DNA of 59,156 nucleotides from RUG11237 sp045119215 (GCA_045119215.1 JBGVDD010000277.1:1-59156); one strand, 5' to 3'; counted from the stretch's first letter, positions 16,467-25,891 are shown. The notes: generated by a model from the sequence alone, not told the origin. Translations and numbers: made by a program.

Positions 16467-17661
16467 GTTTATCACTCCTTTCCGTCTTCCATACTAATTT
16501 GGGTTCTAAATATTTTGATTTATTCTTCTTTGCATCTCTGTCCAGCCACTGATATAAATACAGTCCTATAAACATCAATGGGAAACAGTGTGATGCGCTT
16601 AAAATATATGCTTCCATAATTCCATAAAAAGAATAACCTATCATCATAATTTTTTCCAAATTGCTGGCCTTTCTTCCCACAAGGAAAAAGGCCACACTCA
16701 GTATAAGTATATATACATATCCATAAATTACAAACATCCAAAGATAGGCATTGTCAAATACCATTTCATCAAACCAGTGCCCATGCCAGTATATCTTTGG
16801 CGGGAAATACAAGGATCTTCCCAGCCAGGAAATACCATAAACATCATATACATAAGAACCAAACAATAATCGACCTGTAAAAAAGTCATTGAGCCATTCA
16901 TAAATACTCAACAAAGGTCCTGATAGTCTGGTATAAGCTGCGGCAAACAAAGGAATCAAAACGGAAAACATACCAAAAACATACTTTGCAGCATTTAATC
17001 CAAAATCTATTTTTACTTTAGACTTATCTAACAACATCAAACCATATATTATGGTAGATACCATCAAAGAGGTATTTGAATTGGTATAACAATAAAAAAA
17101 CAAATTGATTCCCCACAATAACGCTATCTGCCCTCGATTGATGGTCTTATAGTATCCATAGGCTAAAGCTGCAGTAGCCCACAGCACTACCATAGAAAAC
17201 GTGTTGGGATGCGAGAGGAAGAAAGAAGAACGTTTCACTCCATTTCTCCAGATATAATGTATCTTTGAAGGCATTATCACTCTACAAATTCCATAATATC
17301 CCACATGTACCCCTACAGCAACAATTTTTATCCAGCCCACCTTTCGCATGACAGCTTGCAAATCAACATGTCTTACACCCAAAATACACATATAACTTAT
17401 TAATACATAAAAATAGTTCCCTTTTACACAGGTATAAGTGCACATAGCAGCACCTGCTACCATCAATACAAGCTGAAGATAGGTATATTTTTCCAATAGC
17501 AGCTTCCATGCTATCACACCCAGAAACGCCAGAACAAACAAAGTATCCAGCCATTCAGGTCTTCGAAACAGTTCAGTTGGTTCTAAAATATCTTTTATCG
17601 TATAGATAATCATTGCTAATTCAAACAATGATTGCCTGTTTTTTTTCCCTCTTTCATCCAA
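16450..17661 (-). CDS. Wzy-like O-antigen/exopolysaccharide polymerase
   Basis: About 403 residues with roughly ten membrane segments and a large loop of about 60 residues (around 270-330, GRSLYFPPKIYWHGHWFDEM) before the last segments. That is the topology of Wzy-type polymerases, which join lipid-linked repeat units outside the membrane. Sequence in this family is poorly conserved, so the call rests on topology and on its place among Wzz, sugar transferase and GT genes. The frame is open to 17718, but the TTG at 17661 is preferred: GGGAGGTG lies 8 bases upstream, and the longer version would be translated through a 16-bp dispersed repeat at 17685-17700. Confidence 0.75.
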   Translation of the reverse strand: MDERGKKNRQSLFELAMIIYTIKDILEPTELFRRPEWLDTLFVLAFLGVIAWKLLLEKYTYLQLVLMVAGAAMCTYTCVKGNYFYVLISYMCILGVRHVDLQAVMRKVGWIKIVAVGVHVGYYGICRVIMPSKIHYIWRNGVKRSSFFLSHPNTFSMVVLWATAALAYGYYKTINRGQIALLWGINLFFYCYTNSNTSLMVSTIIYGLMLLDKSKVKIDFGLNAAKYVFGMFSVLIPLFAAAYTRLSGPLLSIYEWLNDFFTGRLLFGSYVYDVYGISWLGRSLYFPPKIYWHGHWFDEMVFDNAYLWMFVIYGYVYILILSVAFFLVGRKASNLEKIMMIGYSFYGIMEAYILSASHCFPLMFIGLYLYQWLDRDAKKNKSKYLEPKLVWKTERSDKHGGED

Positions 17662-17684
17662 TCCTCTCACCTCCCTGACATTGT

Positions 17685-17700
17685 GTACTGAATAGTTACG
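17685..17700. repeat. 16-bp repeat shared with 2165-2180
   Basis: Second exact copy of GTACTGAATAGTTACG, in the short gap between a GT2 stop and the Wzy ribosome site. See the copy at 2165. Confidence 0.4.
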
Positions 17701-17714
17701 ACTTTCCAATAAAA

Positions 17715-18713
17715 TCAAAGCGGATACAACGACTTTAATTTAAAATACAGCGCCATCAACAAGCAGTACCTTCTTTTCAAGAAAATACATTCTATCTTTT
17801 TGAATCCTGGCATTTCACTAACCTTACTTTTTTCAACAAACTCCTGAACACAGCTTAAATCATATGCCCCCATGTAATCTTTCCTCAATTTAAAAACAGA
17901 ACGCCCCTTTGAAAATTCCAAGAACAGGTTTGTCAATACACGAATATAATAATTATACATTTTCTGAAGCAGCACCATATCATCCATAGCGACCACATCC
18001 AATTTGTTTTTATCGTACAATATCCGGGTATACTCTAATCGTTGTGCAAGATTATATTTTCTCATTGCACTTTCCGGATGCTGACGATAAAAAAGAACAG
18101 GTTCCTGAGTTACATAAACCGTCTGACAGCACTTAAAGTACGCTGACACAAAAACCAAATCCTCACCTACATGTAAATCTTCTGGAAATTCCAGTTTATT
18201 GTTTCTTATAATATCTGCCCGAAACAGCTTTCCCCAACATGCATTAAACTGAGAAGAGGCATACATAAGTTCCCTTGCCTTGTTCAGATCTGCTGTCTTG
18301 TCTTCGTCAAAGGAGAAACGTTCTTTTTTTTGTGTTCCATCTGAAAACAAGGTGATATAACTAAACGCCATAAAATCCGTTTTTTGCTTTCTCACTACGC
18401 CAACAATATGATTTAATCCATCTGATGTTAACATATCATCTGCATCCAAAAAAAGAATATATTCCCCTTTTGCCTTCTCTAATCCATAATTTCTGGCTGA
18501 CGAAACACCTCCATTTTTCTTGTAATAATAGGAAAAGTTCTCACGGTTTTTCATCAGTTCTTTACAGATATTTGCCGAATTATCCTGACTACCATCGTCA
18601 ATTATAATACACTCATATTCAAAATCCGGGTATTCTCTATATCCAATGCTTTCTATACATGTTTGAATAAATTCTGCAGCATTGTATAGCGGTATAATAA
18701 TACTCAAGTCCAT
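17715..18713 (-). CDS. Family 2 glycosyltransferase
   Basis: 332 residues, GT-A fold: LSIIIPLYNAAEFIQTCIES, IIDDGSQDNSANICKEL, GVSSARNYGLEKAKGEY and FLDADDMLTSDG, then a helical C-terminal half (about 200-332). It belongs to the same operon as the polymerase and the other transferases, and is one of four GT2 enzymes in this run. Each probably adds one sugar of the repeat unit; the order of action cannot be deduced. Confidence 0.93.
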   Translation of the reverse strand: MDLSIIIPLYNAAEFIQTCIESIGYREYPDFEYECIIIDDGSQDNSANICKELMKNRENFSYYYKKNGGVSSARNYGLEKAKGEYILFLDADDMLTSDGLNHIVGVVRKQKTDFMAFSYITLFSDGTQKKERFSFDEDKTADLNKARELMYASSQFNACWGKLFRADIIRNNKLEFPEDLHVGEDLVFVSAYFKCCQTVYVTQEPVLFYRQHPESAMRKYNLAQRLEYTRILYDKNKLDVVAMDDMVLLQKMYNYYIRVLTNLFLEFSKGRSVFKLRKDYMGAYDLSCVQEFVEKSKVSEMPGFKKIECIFLKRRYCLLMALYFKLKSLYPL

Positions 18714-18724
18714 AGAAATCCCCC

Positions 18725-19708
18725 CTATTTGCTCATAACTTTACTTCTCATTTTGAATATAAACGGAAGACAAATGGCATATATTTTATATGTAAATCCA
18801 TTCACGCTACGCATAAACTTTATATTTTTCACGTCATTTCGTTTTAACACCGGATTAGATTTCCAGTGTGGAAAAGTTGAAACAAGTTTATCATAATTCA
18901 TTTTCAGCACTCGCTTTCGTTCTTTTCTGTCTGCCACACCGCACATCCTGTGAAAAGAACTACACAAAAGAATTCTGGCAAAGAAAAATTCCAATGCTTC
19001 TTCATATTCTTCAAAATAACCATTTTCTTTGTAGTAATCATAAATGTGGTCCAAAATCTTTAGAATATCAAGGGTTTTTGCAGAGGACATATTATTAATA
19101 GAACTGCTTCTTTGTACATAATGCACACAGGCTGGTTCCACATACGCGTATCGTTTAATATGGGGAACCAGCTTTAGAAAAAATTCCACATCCTCATAAA
19201 TACACCCCTTAGGAAAAATAACCTTTGTTTTTTCCAGCCATTCTCTGTTGTATATTTTGTTCCACACCACGCTTCGCCCAAACATCAACATCTCTTTTTT
19301 ATCCTGAATATGTTTACCTATTTCAATATCCTCTGCATCCGGATAAGTATGGCGCAAATTGCACTCTACAATATCATAGTCCCCCTCTACTGCCTTGTTA
19401 TACATTGTTTCATACATATCCAGTTCCACAAAGTCATCTGAATCAATATAACCAATATATTCCCCGGTAGCATATTGCATACCATAATTTCTTGCATCCG
19501 AAAGGCCACCATTTTCCTTTACATAAGATTTAACTATAGGATACTCATTTGCATATTTCTCAATAATTTTTTGGGAATCATCTGTGGCCCCATCGTTCAC
19601 TACAATGATTTCTATATCCTGCAATGTTTGATTTACCAACGTACTCAGGCATTTATCCAAATAATCCTCTACATTGTAAACCGGTACAATCACGCTGACT
19701 TTCGCCAT
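18725..19708 (-). CDS. Family 2 glycosyltransferase
   Basis: 327 residues: KVSVIVPVYNVEDYLDKCL, VNDGATDDSQKIIEKY, GLSDARNYGMQYATGEY and YIDSDDFVELDMYE define the GT-A catalytic domain. The central VVWNKIYNREWL and CIYEDVEFFLKLV blocks are typical of the EpsJ-like subgroup in Firmicute exopolysaccharide clusters. The C-terminal third is basic and helical and may touch the membrane. It is closely similar in motifs to the GT2 protein encoded at 34371-35345, so the two may be paralogues. Confidence 0.94.
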   Translation of the reverse strand: MAKVSVIVPVYNVEDYLDKCLSTLVNQTLQDIEIIVVNDGATDDSQKIIEKYANEYPIVKSYVKENGGLSDARNYGMQYATGEYIGYIDSDDFVELDMYETMYNKAVEGDYDIVECNLRHTYPDAEDIEIGKHIQDKKEMLMFGRSVVWNKIYNREWLEKTKVIFPKGCIYEDVEFFLKLVPHIKRYAYVEPACVHYVQRSSSINNMSSAKTLDILKILDHIYDYYKENGYFEEYEEALEFFFARILLCSSFHRMCGVADRKERKRVLKMNYDKLVSTFPHWKSNPVLKRNDVKNIKFMRSVNGFTYKIYAICLPFIFKMRSKVMSK

Positions 19709-19719
19709 AATCTACACCT

Positions 19720-20199
19720 CTATTTACCTTCCAAAAATTCTATTACCGTACTTACCACTTGCTCTCTTTGGGAGACATATTCTTCAAAGTTTCTTTCCCT
19801 GCATTGAAACAGCAGGTTTAACAAATTATCCTGCTCGTTACAACACATTACATAATTCTTCTTTGCAAATGCAGTGGCAATATCCAACTGATGGTCATCC
19901 ACATGTTCCCCATATTTTTTTAACCTGGGAAAAACAATCACTGGTTTCTTTGATTTTAGTGCTGTAATAATAGAACCAACGCCACTGTGGGTCACCACGA
20001 TATTGGCTTTTTTTATATAACTGTCAAAGGTATCCTTATCCAAAAATTCAAAACTTTCAAAATTCTTCGGAATATAATCTGAGTTGCCTCTCTGGGCAAT
20101 CACTTCTTCCTTTATCTTTCCAAGTTTTACATATTCATCCAAAAGTTTCAACAAACGATTCAGTTGAAACTTTTGTGTTCCTAATACCACAAATATCAT
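19720..20199 (-). CDS. Alg13/PssE-type glycosyltransferase catalytic subunit
   Basis: 159 residues corresponding to the C-terminal (nucleotide-sugar binding) half of a GT-B enzyme of the GT28 type: MIFVVLGTQKFQLNRLLKLL at the start, VVTHSGVGSIITALKSKKP for donor binding and EHVDDHQLDIATAF near the end. By itself it lacks the acceptor half, which is supplied by the neighbouring Alg14/PssD-like gene 24 bases upstream. In PssD/PssE and CpsF/CpsG systems such pairs usually add the second sugar (often Gal or GlcA) onto the lipid-linked first sugar. Confidence 0.9.
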   Translation of the reverse strand: MIFVVLGTQKFQLNRLLKLLDEYVKLGKIKEEVIAQRGNSDYIPKNFESFEFLDKDTFDSYIKKANIVVTHSGVGSIITALKSKKPVIVFPRLKKYGEHVDDHQLDIATAFAKKNYVMCCNEQDNLLNLLFQCRERNFEEYVSQREQVVSTVIEFLEGK

Positions 20200-20223
20200 A
20201 AGCTTCCTCTTTCTATGTATCTA

Positions 20224-20688
20224 TCAAAAGATACCACCTACATATACAGCCTCTGGAAAAAATTCCAACATTTCTTTCCACTGAACCAGAAACAAATCAG
20301 CAACACGAAATCTGTGCATAATCTTTCCTGTAAGTGATGGTGAATCCACCCTGGCAAACGACTCTATATAAATCACTTTCTTTTTTTTCCATTTTCCAAT
20401 AAAACACATAGGACAGCTTGCCAATGCACCTGTAGAAATAATGCAGTCAGGATTCTCCTTTTTCATAATTTTGTATGACAGAATGAAAATCCATATAAAC
20501 TTAAACAAAAACATGATTTCCTTTCTGTTAATCTGTGGAAGATGATATACTTTCTCACAAAAATTCAACTCCGTGAATTCCGTTTTTTCCGTTACTAAAA
20601 AAGAGGAATACCTATCCCTTACTTCAGATAATCTTGATATTTCTTCCAAGTGACCTCCCGAAGATGCCACAAAACATATTTTCTGCAT
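20224..20688 (-). CDS. Alg14/PssD-type glycosyltransferase membrane-anchor subunit
   Basis: 154 residues: CFVASSGGHLEEISRL near the N terminus, a hydrophobic segment (MFLFKFIWIFILSY, about 75-90) that should tether the complex to the membrane, then IISTGALASCPMCFIGK and KKVIYIESFARVDSPSLTG. This is the acceptor-binding half that pairs with the PssE-like protein. The ATG at 20688 is chosen because AAGGTGAG lies just upstream; the GTG at 20697 would overlap that site. Confidence 0.9.
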   Translation of the reverse strand: MQKICFVASSGGHLEEISRLSEVRDRYSSFLVTEKTEFTELNFCEKVYHLPQINRKEIMFLFKFIWIFILSYKIMKKENPDCIISTGALASCPMCFIGKWKKKKVIYIESFARVDSPSLTGKIMHRFRVADLFLVQWKEMLEFFPEAVYVGGIF

Positions 20689-20740
20689 ATCTCTCACCTT
20701 TACATTATTTTCCTAGAACCACGTTGACAAACTCAAAGCT

Positions 20741-21403
20741 TCACACCCTTGGCAGCAATCCTAAAATCTCGTCCTCATTCTCTCCAACACACTGACTTAC
20801 TGTTCTGATTTCCTGGGAGATTAATTCTTTTGCCACAATCAATGCCGCACTCAGGATTCCCCCCACCAGTGCAAACATAATTCTTTTAGAAAGCACATCT
20901 TTTCTTCCATCATTCGTAAGATATGATGATGTTGCCGCATCCAAAATACGAATAGAATCATTTCCCGCCATACTGGTAGCCTCACGCACAAAAGCCTCTG
21001 CCAGGGCATTGGAAACATCTACTGCCAAATCCGGGTCTGTAGAGTATGCACTGATAGAAATAATTGAGTCATTGACAGCCGATACTCCTACCATCTGCTG
21101 AATACTCGAAGCATCCAGCCCCGAATTTGTTCCCACAATGGAGGCTGCCCTTTCACAAACTTTCTTACTTGTAATAATATCTGTGTAACTGGAAATAGCT
21201 GGCACACTATTTTCTGATGTTGAAGAAACATTGACACTATACACTGTTGTTTTTGCACTATAGCTATTTACAATTTTTGCGTCAAAGGTGAGAATAAGTC
21301 CTATCAAAGTAGTAAATATGGTGGCTGCAACTACTAATAATTTCTTTTTCCACAATGCTTGTATACAAAATTTTAAATCTTCTATTGAAATTTCTTCTCG
21401 CAT
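20741..21403 (-). CDS. Wzz-type chain-length determinant / BY-kinase activator
   Basis: 220 residues. A cytoplasmic N-terminal tail (ISIEDLKFCIQALWKKK) leads into membrane segment 1 (LLVVAATIFTTLIGLILTF, about 21-40), an extracellular domain with AISSYTDIITSKKVCERAA and a second segment (MFALVGGILSAALIVAKELI, about 178-198) with a short cytoplasmic end. This is the Wzz/CapA layout. It controls chain length and in Gram-positives activates the partner tyrosine kinase. The kinase-like gene lies two genes upstream, separated by the CARDB-like protein. Confidence 0.9.
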   Translation of the reverse strand: MREEISIEDLKFCIQALWKKKLLVVAATIFTTLIGLILTFDAKIVNSYSAKTTVYSVNVSSTSENSVPAISSYTDIITSKKVCERAASIVGTNSGLDASSIQQMVGVSAVNDSIISISAYSTDPDLAVDVSNALAEAFVREATSMAGNDSIRILDAATSSYLTNDGRKDVLSKRIMFALVGGILSAALIVAKELISQEIRTVSQCVGENEDEILGLLPRV

Positions 21404-21415
21404 ATTTCTTCCTCT

Positions 21416-22327
21416 CTACTTTTCATACTTTCTATATAACCGAAATACTACCACCGCCATAGCAATCACTGCTATAATCAATAAATATAAATCATTACTT
21501 CGAGAAAATGTAACATTCTGTTCATCCATCAGTTCTTCTTCCTCTTGGCTTTCCAGTACCTTTATCTTTTGTTCGTATTGATTTGTAGTAAATTTGTTTC
21601 CTTCAATATCTTCATAGCTGAATGTAACGTTTACACTCTGCTCTCCTACATTACTTAATGTCACATAGGTTTCTGCATAACTAACTTTACCTGCAATCAA
21701 ACTTCCCAGACTATACTGCTCATCATCCATGGCACCTTCCGTAGAAACCATCATAACAATGTTATAAAAATCATCTCCACCACTGTTTTTATAAGTCACT
21801 CTCATCCGTGTCTTCTGATCTTGATAAATTTCTTCCGGGAAAGAGACATTCTGAATCTCAAATTTACTGGTTGTCGTAACCGGCAATTGTACTGAAGTCT
21901 TATTGGTATTCTCAGAGGAAATATAATCCTCATAGGTAAATTCTGTTGTAAACTTCACTACAGAATCTTTAATCTTGTCTGCTGCCTTCATAGAAAGATT
22001 AACATTATATGTGGCTCCTGGCTGCAGTTGGGGAATATAGACCTGATCCGGTTGACCATATACGGTATACACCCCTTCTGCATCACTTGTAAAGCTCATC
22101 ATAATACTTCTCACTGTATCTGTATTGCTATTATTTTTCACTACAAGGGTCAATTCAAATTCTTCCCCCGGAACAATAGCATCTCCTGAAATCTTAAAGC
22201 TCTCCACTGCAACTCTGGCTTTTTGCCCATGTACTGTGGTTGCCTGTGCTATATCTATTTGACCTATCAGGAGATAAAAAGCAAAAATAAGAACAAAAAA
22301 ACATTTGAATTTATTTTTTTCTACCAT
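21416..22327 (-). CDS. CARDB-like surface protein with C-terminal membrane anchor
   Basis: 303 residues. It has a signal peptide (FFVLIFAFYLLIGQIDIAQA, cut near 31) and two Ig-like repeats of the CARDB/COG1361 type (about 45-150, ELTLVVKNNSNTDTVRSI; about 160-260, RMRVTYKNSGGDDFYNIV). A C-terminal membrane segment (LYLLIIAVIAMAVVVFRLY) with a basic cytoplasmic tail follows. Position between the Wzz and kinase genes suggests a role in the export complex or in anchoring the polymer. Its start overlaps the end of the kinase gene by 17 bases, with AGGAG inside the kinase coding sequence. The function is not known to me beyond the fold. Confidence 0.8.
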   Translation of the reverse strand: MVEKNKFKCFFVLIFAFYLLIGQIDIAQATTVHGQKARVAVESFKISGDAIVPGEEFELTLVVKNNSNTDTVRSIMMSFTSDAEGVYTVYGQPDQVYIPQLQPGATYNVNLSMKAADKIKDSVVKFTTEFTYEDYISSENTNKTSVQLPVTTTSKFEIQNVSFPEEIYQDQKTRMRVTYKNSGGDDFYNIVMMVSTEGAMDDEQYSLGSLIAGKVSYAETYVTLSNVGEQSVNVTFSYEDIEGNKFTTNQYEQKIKVLESQEEEELMDEQNVTFSRSNDLYLLIIAVIAMAVVVFRLYRKYEK

Positions 22328-23120
22328 TTCTATCTCCTTTCTTTTTTTTCTTTTCTGTTGTATCTTCCGTTGTCCTATTTTTTGTCATGTCTTTTTCTAA
22401 AATTTTATTTTTTGCCGTTTTCTTTATTCTCTCTGCATTCCGCTTCTCCATATTTTTGCCGGAAAAGTAATCATAATCCCTCACATATCGTTTGTACTGT
22501 CCTTCATCCACATTATTTACAATCATTCCCAGATACTTTGCTTCCATCTGGGCTACCTTACGTTTCGCATCATGAATCTGACGTCTGGTGTTTTTTCGGA
22601 TACCTGCTACTAATGCCACCCCATCCACCTGTGAAAACAAAATCGTGGCATCTGCTACCGCATTAATGGATGGCATATCATAAATTATGTAATCATAAGC
22701 CCCAGCTACTTTTGCAACCATTTCCTCCATCTTTGCCGAACAAATCATACGAACCGGATTCTTACATTCCTTACCATTTGGAAGATATTTTAAATTCTCA
22801 TAGTTGGTATCATGAATACATTTTTCGTATTCACACTCCCCTGACAAGTACTCGGTCAGTCCAGTCTCTTGCATAGCTCCAACCCTTTTATACCGTCCAC
22901 CTTTTCTAAGATCACAATCAATCAGCAAGGTCTTCCATCCTGCCATGGACAATGCAATCGCTAAGTTTATGGAAACAGTGGTAGTACCTGCCTGTGCACC
23001 ACACCCTGTTAGCAGAAAAGATTTGGCATCCGTCTTTTTTTTATATGCATGGATTTTTACCAAGATATTATCTATGGCATCACACATCATCTGATTATCA
23101 TTTCCATATAATTCAATCAT
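22311..23120 (-). CDS. CpsD/CapB-like BY-kinase-family ATPase with altered P-loop
   Basis: 269 residues. The fold is that of a bacterial tyrosine kinase: Walker A' LLIDCDLRKGGRYKRVG (about 72-88), then PNGKECKNPVRMI and Walker B YDYIIYDMPSINAVADA. A tyrosine cluster YKRYVRDYDY (about 209-218) corresponds to the autophosphorylated tail. The P-loop is odd: the place of the usual G-E-G-K-S-T holds A-G-T-T-T (within TGCGAQAGTTTVS), so the catalytic lysine is replaced by threonine. The protein then continues into a 45-residue, strongly basic tail (KKKKKGDRNGRKK), not usual for the family. Kinase activity is therefore doubtful; a regulatory ATP-binding role is possible. Confidence 0.85.
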   Translation of the reverse strand: MIELYGNDNQMMCDAIDNILVKIHAYKKKTDAKSFLLTGCGAQAGTTTVSINLAIALSMAGWKTLLIDCDLRKGGRYKRVGAMQETGLTEYLSGECEYEKCIHDTNYENLKYLPNGKECKNPVRMICSAKMEEMVAKVAGAYDYIIYDMPSINAVADATILFSQVDGVALVAGIRKNTRRQIHDAKRKVAQMEAKYLGMIVNNVDEGQYKRYVRDYDYFSGKNMEKRNAERIKKTAKNKILEKDMTKNRTTEDTTEKKKKKGDRNGRKK

Positions 23121-23139
23121 CCTTTATTCCTTTCCAAAC

Positions 23140-24531
23140 TTAATATGCTCCGCTATCCCTTTGAAAAATCTGAAAAACTGTCTGTAGCATAATTTTAAAG
23201 TCAATAAATATATCCCAGCAATCAATATATTTTGTATCCAACTCTACGATTTCATCAAAATCTGTAATGGTACTGCGTCCGCTTACCTGCCACATACCTG
23301 TAATACCTGGCTTTATGCTGATTCTTCTCCAATGTCTTCTCTCATACTGTTCTACTTCATCAATAGTAGGCGGTCTGGTTCCCACCAAAGACATGTCTCC
23401 TAATAACACATTAAAAAACTGTGGCAATTCATCAATACTTGTTTTTCTAATAAATTTGCCCACTTTGGTTATTCTTGGGTCATCCTTCATTTTAAACATG
23501 AAATCTCCACCCATTTCGTTTTGAGACATCAATTCTTTCTTCTTTATTTCTGCATCTGCACACATACTTCTGAATTTATACATATTAAAGTATCGTCCAT
23601 TGGTCCCGACTCTTTTTTGTTTAAAAATAATTGGTCCATCCGATTCTAAACGGATAGCTATTGCGGTCACCAGCATTACAGGTGCAAAGATGGTGATTCC
23701 CACCAACGCCCCCACAATATCCACCGTTCTCTTAAATGCCCTTGCGCCTACATTTAAAGAAACTGTGTGATAGGTAATGACAGGATAGGTTCCTACACTG
23801 CTTACATAGCTTTGAGCCGCTCCACCGCTGTATGCATTCATAATAATTTTCGCTGTAACCCCCATCTCAACACACATATTGATATAGGGCTGCACATCTA
23901 TCACATCTCCGTACTGTCGTTCCATGATATATATATGATCTATAGCATACTCATGGATGATGTCTTCTATCTGTTTAATATTTCCTAAATACTTTTCCTC
24001 TTCAAACTCATCCTCATCCAAAGACACAAAACCTACGATAACATCGCTTGTATTGCTTTTTTCCAGAAATCTGACAAATTTCTCATATCTGCTTTTTCTT
24101 CCTATCAAGATTGTTCTCTTGTTTGCCACAAACCTTTTTTTCAAAACAAAATGGTCAAAAAAGGCACTTAACAATAACGAAAAATAACAAAGTGTAAGAA
24201 AAGTAAGATAAAATTTCAAATCCAGCTTGTCATCCTCGCCAAAGAGCAGCAAAATAGATACCACAATTACCGCAATTAAGTAGGATTTTGTTACTCTCTT
24301 TAGGAATCTGTCTGCATAAAAAAATGTTGTCACATTGTACAATCGTTCGTTCTTTCCAGCCAAAATGTATACCATCAAGAAAGCAACGATAATGGTGTAA
24401 TATCCCTCCTGAAAGATATCTGTATCTTTTCCGCTGACAATAGTTGCCAACACAAAGGCAAAGAATGCAAAAATAATATCACAGGCAATATACATCAAAT
24501 TTGTATTAGCATCTCTGTTAAATTTCCCCAT
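23140..24531 (-). CDS. Initiating polyprenyl-phosphate sugar phosphotransferase
   Basis: 463 residues of the WbaP/CpsE type. Four to five N-terminal membrane segments (within about 10-125) are followed by a Rossmann-like CoA-binding-type domain (about 130-250, TILIGRKSRYEKFVRFL). A membrane hairpin (IVGALVGITIFAPVMLVTAIAI) and the bacterial sugar transferase domain come last, with FKQKRVGTNGRYFNMYKFRSM, the catalytic D-E pair region (SIDELPQFFNVLLGDMSLVG) and RPPTIDEV. It loads the first sugar-1-phosphate onto undecaprenyl phosphate and so starts repeat-unit synthesis. It is the second gene of the operon after the nucleotidyltransferase. Confidence 0.95.
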   Translation of the reverse strand: MGKFNRDANTNLMYIACDIIFAFFAFVLATIVSGKDTDIFQEGYYTIIVAFLMVYILAGKNERLYNVTTFFYADRFLKRVTKSYLIAVIVVSILLLFGEDDKLDLKFYLTFLTLCYFSLLLSAFFDHFVLKKRFVANKRTILIGRKSRYEKFVRFLEKSNTSDVIVGFVSLDEDEFEEEKYLGNIKQIEDIIHEYAIDHIYIMERQYGDVIDVQPYINMCVEMGVTAKIIMNAYSGGAAQSYVSSVGTYPVITYHTVSLNVGARAFKRTVDIVGALVGITIFAPVMLVTAIAIRLESDGPIIFKQKRVGTNGRYFNMYKFRSMCADAEIKKKELMSQNEMGGDFMFKMKDDPRITKVGKFIRKTSIDELPQFFNVLLGDMSLVGTRPPTIDEVEQYERRHWRRISIKPGITGMWQVSGRSTITDFDEIVELDTKYIDCWDIFIDFKIMLQTVFQIFQRDSGAY

Positions 24532-24555
24532 ATCTTTCTCCTTTCCGCTTACTTT

Positions 24556-25809
24556 TTAGCTATGCTTATGTTCCTTTACCAATTCCAAATCCTTCAATAA
24601 CATGAGTCGATATTCTACAATGTCCAGTTTTTCTTCCATACTGTACCATTCTTTTCCTCTTTGCACACGTTTGATTAAGAATTTCACTGCCCTGTGTGCC
24701 CAGGCAACAGGCAGTAACAGAGCAATTTTTTGAGCATACCAATAGTCATCTGTCAAGTCTTTCCTCTTAGGAAACATAACTTTTAAATTCCTTTTCCAAC
24801 GTGTGTCCTCCACTTCTCCCCCTCCTTCAAGATAAGGAGTCATTATTCCAAGAATTTGCCAATTTGCAACGTTTTTCCCTGTTATTTCTCCTTTGTATAT
24901 AAAATCCATCAACAGATTTTCTAAAATCCTTTCACTTGGGTATTTTTTCCCCTTCATACACTCATCATTCATTCCCAGATAACGAATGCCAAGAGTAAAG
25001 ACACCTTTCACAAACTCTGTGTATCCTAATTCATCTATTTTTTTCCAGAAACTTTCCCAATTAATTTGCTTTCCATATGCATTTACAAACAGTGAAATAT
25101 CACTGATATATCTGACACTGATTCCCTGAAGCACAAAATGTTTTACCATATGAAACATTTGATAAATCAAATGTTCTTCGTGCCCCAAAGTGGTGATATG
25201 AATTCCTCCACACACCTCTAACTCAATCAACTTTTCTTCTGCATCAAGGCCCATGCTTTCCAACAACCGCATTTGAGGGCCATCATAGTTCTCCCATAAG
25301 CAAAAATGTAACTCCACACAATGCTTACTGGCATGATGGTAAAACACATATACCTGGGGATTGGTGTGATCTTCTATAATTTCATATCCTAAATCCTTAA
25401 GAATATTAATAGCTTCCTCTTTATCCCTTTCATAAACAAATATATCGCTGTCACAGGAATATCTTAAAGTGTACTGTGGGTACAAATCAGCCAGTACACA
25501 TCCTTTAAAAACAACAAACTTTACTTTTCTTTCCTTGCCCTCTTTTAAAATCTTTCGTAAACTGGCATAATTCCCGTATTGGCAGATGAGACCTTCCATA
25601 GAAATCTTCTTCCAGGCCTCTGCCATCTCCTTGTTTAAATTCAAAACCTCCAATGCTGTATTGCACATCACCGGTGCCAGCTTTGCCTTATTTGCCCAGA
25701 CGTATATTTCCTCTACCTCCATTGGCGACAGCTCTATATGTTCTCTTTCACATTCAGAATGTATGGAGTAATTCATCAGTTTTAGGAACTGAATCACCTT
25801 GTTCTGCAT
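24556..25809 (-). CDS. Nucleotidyltransferase-fold protein (NTP_transf_5 type)
   Basis: 417 residues of the uncharacterised nucleotidyltransferase family that occurs next to lasso-peptide and exopolysaccharide genes. The core FVVFKGCVLADLYPQYTLR, followed by YSCDSDIFV (two acidic residues, about 135-141) and CVELHFCLWENYDGP, gives the metal and nucleotide site. In pseudomycoidin-type lasso clusters a homologue sugars the phosphorylated peptide; in polysaccharide clusters the role is unknown. Here it is the first gene of the exopolysaccharide operon and the nearest gene downstream of the RiPP precursor at 25939. Its start has GGAGG 8 bases upstream and a likely promoter at 25854-25882. Confidence 0.8.
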   Translation of the reverse strand: MQNKVIQFLKLMNYSIHSECEREHIELSPMEVEEIYVWANKAKLAPVMCNTALEVLNLNKEMAEAWKKISMEGLICQYGNYASLRKILKEGKERKVKFVVFKGCVLADLYPQYTLRYSCDSDIFVYERDKEEAINILKDLGYEIIEDHTNPQVYVFYHHASKHCVELHFCLWENYDGPQMRLLESMGLDAEEKLIELEVCGGIHITTLGHEEHLIYQMFHMVKHFVLQGISVRYISDISLFVNAYGKQINWESFWKKIDELGYTEFVKGVFTLGIRYLGMNDECMKGKKYPSERILENLLMDFIYKGEITGKNVANWQILGIMTPYLEGGGEVEDTRWKRNLKVMFPKRKDLTDDYWYAQKIALLLPVAWAHRAVKFLIKRVQRGKEWYSMEEKLDIVEYRLMLLKDLELVKEHKHS

Positions 25810-25853
25810 ACATATCCCCTCCCTTTATTATCAAAGCATAATATATCTTTAGG

Positions 25854-25882
25854 ATTATATCACATCTCATCTATAAAATCAC
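25854..25882 (-). promoter_or_regulatory. Probable promoter of the exopolysaccharide operon
   Basis: On the minus strand an extended -10 (TGTGA-TATAAT, core 25854-25859) with a weak -35 GTGATT 17 bases upstream (25877-25882). It directly follows the terminator of the precursor peptide gene, so the operon from 25809 to 13128 starts as its own unit. Confidence 0.45.
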
Positions 25883-25891
25883 TTTTTTTTT

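Noticed and set aside
17662..17718. Longer Wzy-like protein starting at 17718 (TTG)
   Set aside because: This would translate through the dispersed 16-bp repeat and over the ribosome site GGGAGGTG; the start at 17661 has correct spacing.
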